Of a stretch of DNA of 5,015 nt, positions 1 to 5,015 are shown in pieces (position 1 is the stretch's first letter; each line of letters begins with the position of its first letter). Origin of the DNA: Victivallales bacterium (lineage in GTDB: Bacteria > Verrucomicrobiota > Lentisphaeria > Oligosphaerales > Lenti-02); NCBI GenBank assembly GCA_018648945.1, contig JABGQJ010000588.1:1-5015 (forward strand). The letters run 5' to 3'. The notes beneath the pieces were generated by a model. That model searched no databases and was not told the origin of the DNA. It worked only from the letters and a program-made list of their open reading frames with translations. Both the position numbers and the translations under genes were made by a program.

Positions 1-1
1 G

Positions 2-2476
2 GCCAATGACAAGAAGCTGGTGCTCGGCGGGCTGGGCAATGTGCGCAGCGAAGCCGCTCTCCTGGCTGTGGCTCCCTACTTGGATGATGCTGAAGTGCGC
101 GAGGAGGCCGCTGCGGCTGCCGTCAAGATCGCTTGTCCGCAGAACAGCCGGGACAAGGGGTTGGTCTCCACCAAGGTCGCGGTTGTGCTGAACAAGGTCG
201 TGGCGGTGAGCAAGAACGCGGGCGTAGTTGCCAAGGCCAACGCCCACCTGCCCAACCTGCCCATCGCGGTGGATGGCGTGAACATTGCCATCGGCAAGCC
301 GGTGACCACCTCCTGCGAGCAGCAGGGCGACAAGGCCCCCTGGAAAGCCGTCGATGGCAAACTGGGCAATCTCGATGCCTGGTTCGGGGCGGAGTGGCCC
401 AGTTGGTTCCAGATCGATCTGAAGAAGGCAGTCACGATCAATGCGTCGCGCATCATCTTCTACAACGACGGCCGGCGCTATTTCCAGTACACGATCGACG
501 CCTCCCTGGATGGCAAGGCGTGGACCGTGGTCGCCGACAACACCAAGAATACCAAGCCTGCCACCAAGGCGGGATTGACCCACAAGTTCGCCAAGCCACT
601 CAAGGCCCGCTATGTGCGCCTGAGCATCAAGAAGAACAGCGTGAACGAGGCGGTGCACGTGGTCGAGGTGGAGGTCTACTCCGATGATCCTGCTGCTGAG
701 AAACTCTCGGCTCGCCAGATCAACGACCCCAACAACGTGGCTATCGGGAGGCCGGCGACGGCGTTCCCGAAGCACGAACGCAATCTGGTGCCTCCCGGTG
801 CCGTGAACGGCAAGCTCAACAATGGTGACGGCTGGTGGGGCGATCCGTCCCCCAAGGCCCCCGCCTGGTTCCAGGTCGACCTCGGGGCCGCCACTTCCAT
901 CGATACCGTCCGCGCCGTCTGCTACAGCGATGGCTCCCGCTTCTACGCCTATAGGGTGGAAGGCTCAGCGGATGCCAAGACCTGGACCTTGCTGGCGGAC
1001 CACTCCAAGAACAAGGCACCCTCTACCGCCATCGGCTACATCCACCGCTTCAAGCCAGCGACCGTGCGCTACGTGCGGCTCTTCGACATCAAGAACAGCT
1101 CCAATCCCTCGGTGCATCTGAATGAGCTGGAAGTCTACCTGGCAGGCAAGGCACCGAAGGACTTCGGCACGGCGGCTCCCGCGCCTAAGCGTCCCGCTTC
1201 CCTACCCAAGGCTCCGCCGCTGGCCGCGCCGGACAAGGACGGCTTCATCAGCCTGTTCAATGGCAAGGACCTTGGCGGCTGGATGGGGTCCACCGGCGGC
1301 TACGCCGTGGAAGATGGCGTACTGGTCTGCAAGAAGAAGGGCGGTGGGCAGTTGATGACGATGCATCGCTTCAGCGACTTCGTTCTGCGCTTCCAGTTCA
1401 AGATCCCCGAGGGGGCCAACAACGGTCTCGCCATCCGCTCTCCGGCCAAGGGGAATCCTGCCTATGCGGGCATGGAACTCCAGATCATCGACAACAAGGG
1501 CTATGAGAAGATCAACAAGTACAAGCTGAAGCCCTGGCAGACCCATGGCTCCATCTACGGCTGCGTCCCGGCGAAGGTGGGCGCGCTGAAGCCCTGCGGC
1601 GAGTGGAATGTGCAGGAGGTCCGCGCGGTTGGCTCGCAGATCACGGTTGTTCTCAATGGCACAACCATCGTCGATGCCGATCTGGATGCGCTCACGGAGA
1701 CGGCCGATGGCAAGGGCGTGAAAGGACATCCTGGTCTCCAGCGCCGCACGGGCCACATCGGCTGGCTCGGGCACGGTGCGCGGGTGGAGTTCAAGGACAT
1801 CAAGGTAAAACAGCTCGAGCCCTACACCGCCGGTCCCCACAACGTGCCGCCAAAGGGCTTTACGGCGCTGTTCAATGGCAAGGACTTCACCAACTGGAAG
1901 GGTTTGCTCCTCGGGAAGCTCGACAGTCCCGAAAGAAGACTTCAGCTCAAGCCCGATGAACTGACGAAGCATCAGGCGGCAGCGGACAAGCACATGACGG
2001 ACCATTGGCGCATCGAAGACGGCACGTTCGTCTTCGACGGCAAGGGGCGCAGCCTCGCTACGGCCAAGGACTACGGCGACTTCGAGATGTACGTGGACTG
2101 GAAGATCAAGAAGATGGGCGACAGCGGCATCTACCTGCGGGGATCGCCCCAAGTTCAGATCTGGGATCCCGCCAAGTGGCCGGTCGGCTCTGGTGGCCTC
2201 TTCAACAACCAGAAGAACCCGCGCAATCCCACCGAGTGCGCCGACAACCGGATCGAGCAGTGGAATCGCATGTTCATCCGCATGGTTGGCGAGAAGGTCA
2301 CGGTCGTTCTCAATGGCGTGAAGGTGGTGGACAACGTGGTGCTGGAGAACTACTGGAACCGCAAGAAGCCCATCTACGCGACCGGCCAGATCGAGCTACA
2401 GAACCATGGCAATACGCTCTGGTTTCGCAATATCTACATCCGTGAACTCCCGCGTCAGGAGCAGGTTGCCAGGTGA
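2..2476 (+). CDS. Partial HEAT-like / tandem discoidin / tandem DUF1080 multidomain protein (5' end missing)
   Basis: The reading frame is open to the left edge, so this is the C-terminal 824 residues of a longer protein. The GTG at 20 lies inside helical repeat sequence with no ribosome binding site and is probably not the start. Residues are counted from the codon at base 2. About 1-45 resemble the end of a HEAT-like repeat array (LVLGGLGNVRSEAALLAVAPYL then DAEVREEAAAAAVKIA). A Lys/Val-rich connector follows. F5/8 type C (discoidin) modules lie at about 94-230 and 245-381; both have N-[IV]-A-I-G at the start, W-F-Q-[IV]-D-L in the middle and [RV]-Y-V-R-L near the end. A Pro/Ala linker (about 382-412) leads to two DUF1080 modules (about 413-606 and 618-817), each opening with LFNGKD and carrying VTVVLNG or ITVVLNG. 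DUF1080 is now linked to 3-keto-disaccharide cleavage, and discoidin modules often bind glycans. A role in extracytoplasmic carbohydrate binding or degradation is therefore inferred. Any signal peptide would be upstream of the window. Domain calls are confident; the substrate is unknown. Confidence 0.88.
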   Translation, partial: ANDKKLVLGGLGNVRSEAALLAVAPYLDDAEVREEAAAAAVKIACPQNSRDKGLVSTKVAVVLNKVVAVSKNAGVVAKANAHLPNLPIAVDGVNIAIGKPVTTSCEQQGDKAPWKAVDGKLGNLDAWFGAEWPSWFQIDLKKAVTINASRIIFYNDGRRYFQYTIDASLDGKAWTVVADNTKNTKPATKAGLTHKFAKPLKARYVRLSIKKNSVNEAVHVVEVEVYSDDPAAEKLSARQINDPNNVAIGRPATAFPKHERNLVPPGAVNGKLNNGDGWWGDPSPKAPAWFQVDLGAATSIDTVRAVCYSDGSRFYAYRVEGSADAKTWTLLADHSKNKAPSTAIGYIHRFKPATVRYVRLFDIKNSSNPSVHLNELEVYLAGKAPKDFGTAAPAPKRPASLPKAPPLAAPDKDGFISLFNGKDLGGWMGSTGGYAVEDGVLVCKKKGGGQLMTMHRFSDFVLRFQFKIPEGANNGLAIRSPAKGNPAYAGMELQIIDNKGYEKINKYKLKPWQTHGSIYGCVPAKVGALKPCGEWNVQEVRAVGSQITVVLNGTTIVDADLDALTETADGKGVKGHPGLQRRTGHIGWLGHGARVEFKDIKVKQLEPYTAGPHNVPPKGFTALFNGKDFTNWKGLLLGKLDSPERRLQLKPDELTKHQAAADKHMTDHWRIEDGTFVFDGKGRSLATAKDYGDFEMYVDWKIKKMGDSGIYLRGSPQVQIWDPAKWPVGSGGLFNNQKNPRNPTECADNRIEQWNRMFIRMVGEKVTVVLNGVKVVDNVVLENYWNRKKPIYATGQIELQNHGNTLWFRNIYIRELPRQEQVAR

Positions 2477-2503
2477 TGCCTGCTTCTTGACCGGTTCAGC
2501 CCC

Positions 2504-3325
2504 ATGGACTGGATGAAGCTCAAAAGACTGCTGGGCAGGAAGCTCTCGGCGCATCAGCTGATGTATACCGTCATCGCCATCTACATGTGCTTCGCCGCCT
2601 TCGCCTGGCTGTGCTCCGACCGCATGATGTTCGTGCCGCAGTCAGCCAGTTACGGGGACTCGGCCGAGATCATCAAGCTGGATGTGGTGGCCGGCGTGAC
2701 GATTTCGGCCCTGCACCTGGCCAATCCAGAGGCAACCTACACAGTCCTTTACAGTCATGGCAACGCGGAGGACCTGGGAGATGTCCGGGAGCGTCTGGAG
2801 GAGTACCGACGCCGGGGATTCTCCGTGTTCTCCTACGACTACGAGGGCTACGGCACGAGTGCGGGTAAGCCGACGGCCAAGAACGCGTGCCGGGATGCCG
2901 ACGCGGCGTTGCGGTACCTGGTGGAACAGGGCAAGGTCCCGCTGGACCGCATCATCGTCCACGGCAGCTCGATCGGCGGCGGGCCGGCGTTGTATCTGGC
3001 TGCAGAACACGGAGTGGCGGCGGTGATTGTCGAGAGTACCTTCGTGACCGCCTTCCGGGTGATGACCCGGGTGCCGTTGCTCCCCTTCGACAAGTTCCGC
3101 AACCTGGCCCGGATCGACAAGGTCAATTGCCCCGTGCTGGTGATCCATGGAATGGAAGACAGAATCGTCCCCTTTTGGCATGGGCAGAAGCTCTTCGAGC
3201 GCGCCAAGGAGCCGAAGATGCATTGCTGGCTGGCAGGCGCGAGTCACAACCGCGTACCGCCAGGGGGCCGGGCGGCAACTTGGGCCGTGATCCGAGCCTT
3301 TGCCGAGGAGCTTGGCAAGGAATGA
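2504..3325 (+). CDS. Membrane-anchored alpha/beta hydrolase, Bem46/ABHD13/ABHD17-like
   Basis: This is a 273-residue serine hydrolase of the alpha/beta-hydrolase fold. Residues about 19-37 form one hydrophobic segment (LMYTVIAIYMCFAAFAWLC), which suggests an N-terminal membrane anchor, followed by the RMMFVPQ stretch typical of Bem46-like proteins. The oxyanion region is SHGNAED at 84-90. The nucleophile elbow is GSSIG at 154-158 with Ser156. The likely acid is Asp219 in HGMEDRIVP, and the likely catalytic His is His248 in GASHN, so the triad looks complete. Family members are esterases, thioesterases or peptidases with varied substrates; the substrate here cannot be read. The ATG at 2504 lies 27 bp after gene 1 and has no good Shine-Dalgarno sequence. 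A second in-frame ATG at 2513 is an alternative and would still keep the membrane segment. The stop overlaps the next start as ATGA, suggesting coupled translation. Confidence 0.9.
   Translation: MDWMKLKRLLGRKLSAHQLMYTVIAIYMCFAAFAWLCSDRMMFVPQSASYGDSAEIIKLDVVAGVTISALHLANPEATYTVLYSHGNAEDLGDVRERLEEYRRRGFSVFSYDYEGYGTSAGKPTAKNACRDADAALRYLVEQGKVPLDRIIVHGSSIGGGPALYLAAEHGVAAVIVESTFVTAFRVMTRVPLLPFDKFRNLARIDKVNCPVLVIHGMEDRIVPFWHGQKLFERAKEPKMHCWLAGASHNRVPPGGRAATWAVIRAFAEELGKE
3305..3310 (+). promoter_or_regulatory. Ribosome binding site for the YcxB-like gene
   Basis: GAGGAG lies inside the end of the hydrolase gene, 11 bases before the ATG at 3322. It supports initiation at the ATGA overlap over any of the far upstream starts in the same open frame, which would run antiparallel in logic to the hydrolase sequence and give a low-complexity Arg/Gly-rich extension. 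A second purine run, AAGGA at 3317-3321, directly abuts the ATG and is too close to act as the main site. Confidence 0.5.
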
Positions 3326-3843
3326 GCCGGATCGAGGTCAGCTACAGTCTCACGCAAGAGCAGTTTATGGCAGCGGTGGAGGCCAGCTGGAAGGCGCAGG
3401 GGGTGAGCACAAGATTCTGTGTCCTGATCGGGTTGGCTGTGGTGCTGGTGGCAGGGGCGTCCATGCCGTTCGCCAGCTGGCTTGGGTGGCCTTTGCTCTG
3501 GCTTGGGGCCGTCCTGCTGGCGGTTGCGGCGATTCGCACGCGAGTGTGGCGCAGAGCGTTCCAGGCGGCACGGAAGTACACCCAGTCGATCCATGTGGTC
3601 TTCACTGATGAGAACATCCACGTTGACAGCGCCGAGGGGACATCCGACCTGAATTGGACGTTCTATTCTGCCTATCGCGACATTCCCGACTACGTGCTGC
3701 TCTATATGACCAGACACGCGTTTTCCGCTATTCCAAAGTCCGCGTTCGACAATGAGGAAGACCTGCGCACAGTCCTTCGCTTGGCCGACGCGGAACTGGA
3801 ATGGGCGGGTGCGAAGTGGCGGTGCAGGGGGTTCCTTCGCTAA
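3322..3843 (+). CDS. YcxB-like family membrane protein
   Basis: This is a 173-residue protein with the layout of the YcxB-like family. A short N-terminal segment (VSYSLTQEQFMAAVEASWKA, 6-25) precedes two hydrophobic helices at about 32-50 and 53-71. A cytoplasmic-looking domain follows with IHVVFTDENIHV (90-101), a Trp in DLNWTFYSAYRDIPDYVLLY (109-128) and the hallmark AIPKSAF (136-142) before a C-terminal helix. The biochemical role of this family is not established. The frame is open far upstream, but the ATG at 3322 is chosen because it overlaps the hydrolase stop (ATGA), has GAGGAG upstream and begins exactly where family-like sequence begins. Overlap with the hydrolase suggests cotranslation and possibly a shared membrane location. 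Family assignment rests on pattern recognition and has not been checked by a profile search. Confidence 0.82.
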   Translation: MSRIEVSYSLTQEQFMAAVEASWKAQGVSTRFCVLIGLAVVLVAGASMPFASWLGWPLLWLGAVLLAVAAIRTRVWRRAFQAARKYTQSIHVVFTDENIHVDSAEGTSDLNWTFYSAYRDIPDYVLLYMTRHAFSAIPKSAFDNEEDLRTVLRLADAELEWAGAKWRCRGFLR

Positions 3844-3844
3844 C

Positions 3845-3849
3845 AGGAG
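3845..3849 (+). promoter_or_regulatory. Ribosome binding site for the URO-D-like gene
   Basis: AGGAG sits just after the TAA of the YcxB-like gene and 10 bases before the ATG at 3860. It decides the start: the frame is open back to an ATG at 3752, but that would overlap the YcxB-like gene by 92 bases and add 36 residues unlike the family. The family-like N-terminus (ERFQACMAYEPADRRP) begins right after 3860. Confidence 0.7.
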
Positions 3850-3859
3850 TGGTGATCGC

Positions 3860-4996
3860 ATGACCGATCTCGAACGTTTCCAGGCCTGCATGGCCTACGA
3901 GCCGGCAGACCGCCGACCCAACCGCGAACTGGGTGTCTGGGGACAGACGCGAAAGCGTTGGGAAGAGGAGGCGCCCGCCGCCATCGCGCCGTTCACCTGG
4001 GATTGGTTCGTCGGCGAGGCCTCAGTAGGGATGGACCACCAGGAGTTCATCCCGGTGAACTACGGCTTTGTGCCCGCCTACGAGTACGAGGTGATCGAGG
4101 ACAACCCGGAGTGGGTGATCGCCCGCAATGCCAAGGGGATTGTGACCAAGGCGTTGAAGGAAGGCACCACCTACGGCACGCGGATGTCCATGGACCAGTA
4201 TCTGGAATTCCCGGTGCGCACGCCGGCCGATTTTCCGGCCGTGAAGGCGCGGCTCGAAGCCGCCATCCCGGCGCGGTACCCACCGAACTTGGACGAGCAG
4301 ATTGCCCGTTGGCGTGGCCGGGACTTCCCCCTGACCCTCGGCCGCAATTGCGCAGCCAATGGCTTCTACTGGCGCGCTCGGGAGTTCATGGGCACGGAGA
4401 ATCTCTCCCTGGCTTGGTACGATTACCCGAAGCTGATGCACGAGATGATGGAGTTCTTTGCCGACTTCATCATCGAGACCAGCCGACCGGTGCTGGAGAA
4501 GATCCAGGTGGACTGTTTCGTCCTGAACGAGGACATGGCCATGAAGGGGGGACCGCTACTGGGCCCCGAGACCTTCCGCACCTTTATTTTCCCTCATCTG
4601 AAGCGCGTGGTGGAGTTCTTCCGCTCGCACGGCACCACCTGTTTCGCTGTAGACAGCGACGGTGACCCCACCATGTTGATCCCCCTGTTGCTCGACGCAG
4701 GAGTGGACACGGTCTGGCCCGTCGAACGGGCGTCCGAGGTGAGTCCCCAGCAGTGGCGGCAGCGGTTTGGCAAGACGCTCCGAATCTGGGGCGGGGTGGA
4801 CAAGCGTCTGCTCTCCCGAGGTCGGGAAATCGTTGCGACCCACCTGCGGGAGTTCATCCCACTGATCGAGGAAGGGGGGTTCATCCCTACCGTGGACCAC
4901 ACCGTGCCGCCCGACGTATCCTGGGACGACTTCCGGACCTACATGGACCTCAAGCAGGCATTGCTGGCAGGCGATTTCGCGGCCTTGGGCGCGTAG
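3860..4996 (+). CDS. Uroporphyrinogen decarboxylase-like (URO-D superfamily) protein, probably not a heme enzyme
   Basis: This is a 378-residue protein of typical URO-D superfamily length. The N-terminus ERFQACMAYEPADRRP (5-20) matches the common superfamily opening, and the expected N-terminal arginine-rich MRQAGR signature of true HemE is absent. Later landmarks are VDCFVLNEDMAMKGGPLLGP (217-236), FAVDSDGDP (262-270), WPVERASEV (286-294), WGGVDKRLL (310-318) and EEGGFIPTVDHTVPPDVSW (337-355). The last set is characteristic of a large group of URO-D-like proteins abundant in PVC bacteria and other environmental lineages. Related MtaA/CmuA-type members transfer methyl groups to corrinoids or coenzyme M, but no corrinoid protein gene is in the window, so the reaction is unassigned. 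Asp265, Asp267, Asp269 and His347 are candidate active-site or metal residues by position in conserved motifs only. No signal peptide or membrane segment is seen, so it is likely cytoplasmic. It follows the YcxB-like gene by 16 bp and may share its transcript. Confidence 0.88.
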   Translation: MTDLERFQACMAYEPADRRPNRELGVWGQTRKRWEEEAPAAIAPFTWDWFVGEASVGMDHQEFIPVNYGFVPAYEYEVIEDNPEWVIARNAKGIVTKALKEGTTYGTRMSMDQYLEFPVRTPADFPAVKARLEAAIPARYPPNLDEQIARWRGRDFPLTLGRNCAANGFYWRAREFMGTENLSLAWYDYPKLMHEMMEFFADFIIETSRPVLEKIQVDCFVLNEDMAMKGGPLLGPETFRTFIFPHLKRVVEFFRSHGTTCFAVDSDGDPTMLIPLLLDAGVDTVWPVERASEVSPQQWRQRFGKTLRIWGGVDKRLLSRGREIVATHLREFIPLIEEGGFIPTVDHTVPPDVSWDDFRTYMDLKQALLAGDFAALGA

Positions 4997-5015
4997 CGGG
5001 CCGTTTGACATCGGG

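Noticed and set aside
1202..2152. Long minus-strand open frame (316 codons) opposite the DUF1080 region
   Set aside because: It lies entirely within a well-supported plus-strand gene. Its product has no recognisable domain, and long antisense frames are expected in high-GC coding DNA.
2474..2503. The hydrolase is in the same frame as gene 1, separated only by a TGA and nine open codons, suggesting readthrough fusion or recoding
   Set aside because: Gene 1 ends naturally after its last DUF1080 strand, and the hydrolase begins with its own membrane anchor. No recoding signal is visible, so the shared frame is most likely chance.
2887..3321. Possible 145-residue N-terminal extension of the YcxB-like gene
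   Set aside because: The extension overlaps the hydrolase gene in another frame and gives a Gly/Arg/Pro-rich sequence without family similarity. The ATGA start at 3322 fits the family.
3752..3859. Upstream in-frame ATG for the URO-D-like gene
   Set aside because: It overlaps the YcxB-like gene by 92 bases and adds residues unlike the family, whereas the ATG at 3860 has a well-placed AGGAG.
4224..4241. Inverted repeat CGGCCG-ATTTTC-CGGCCG as a terminator or hairpin
   Set aside because: It is within the URO-D-like coding sequence, each arm is itself a 6-base palindrome, and there is no T-run after it. It is likely a by-product of GC-rich codons.
4997..5015. Downstream tail as a terminator or next gene
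   Set aside because: Only 19 bases remain, with no complete hairpin or start signal visible.

Overview
The window is a high-GC, fully same-strand (+) stretch with one gene running in from the left edge and three complete genes packed behind it. The gaps are only 27 bp, a 4-base ATGA overlap and 16 bp, so cotranscription is plausible. No RNA gene, mobile element, CRISPR array, promoter or convincing terminator is visible. The protein types point to a bacterium of the PVC group (Planctomycetota, Verrucomicrobiota, Lentisphaerota, Kiritimatiellota) or a similar large-genome lineage such as Armatimonadota or Hydrogenedentota. These include multidomain HEAT / discoidin / DUF1080 proteins and a non-heme uroporphyrinogen-decarboxylase-like protein with DSDGD and DHTVPPDVS motifs. 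This placement is inferred from family distribution and is not proven by a marker gene.

Layout: (1) 2-2476, the C-terminal 824 residues of a larger protein: a remnant of HEAT-like helices, two tandem F5/8 type C (discoidin) modules, a Pro/Ala linker, then two tandem DUF1080 (3-keto-disaccharide hydrolase, LamG-like fold) modules. (2) 2504-3325, a membrane-anchored serine alpha/beta-hydrolase of the Bem46/ABHD13/ABHD17 type with a complete catalytic triad. (3) 3322-3843, a small two-helix membrane protein of the YcxB-like family that overlaps gene 2 by ATGA. (4) 3860-4996, a 378-residue URO-D superfamily protein, probably of the methyltransferase-like branch and not a heme enzyme. The last 19 bases contain nothing recognisable.

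How they fit together: gene 1 looks like a carbohydrate-binding and carbohydrate-processing protein, probably exported, although its N-terminus is outside the window. Genes 2 and 3 both look membrane-associated and are probably translationally coupled. Gene 4 is a cytoplasmic-looking enzyme whose substrate cannot be read from sequence. A shared pathway is possible but nothing in the window proves it. I find no strong evidence for a new defence, mobile or regulatory system. The most unusual items are the domain architecture and internal duplications of gene 1 and the divergent active-site region of gene 4.
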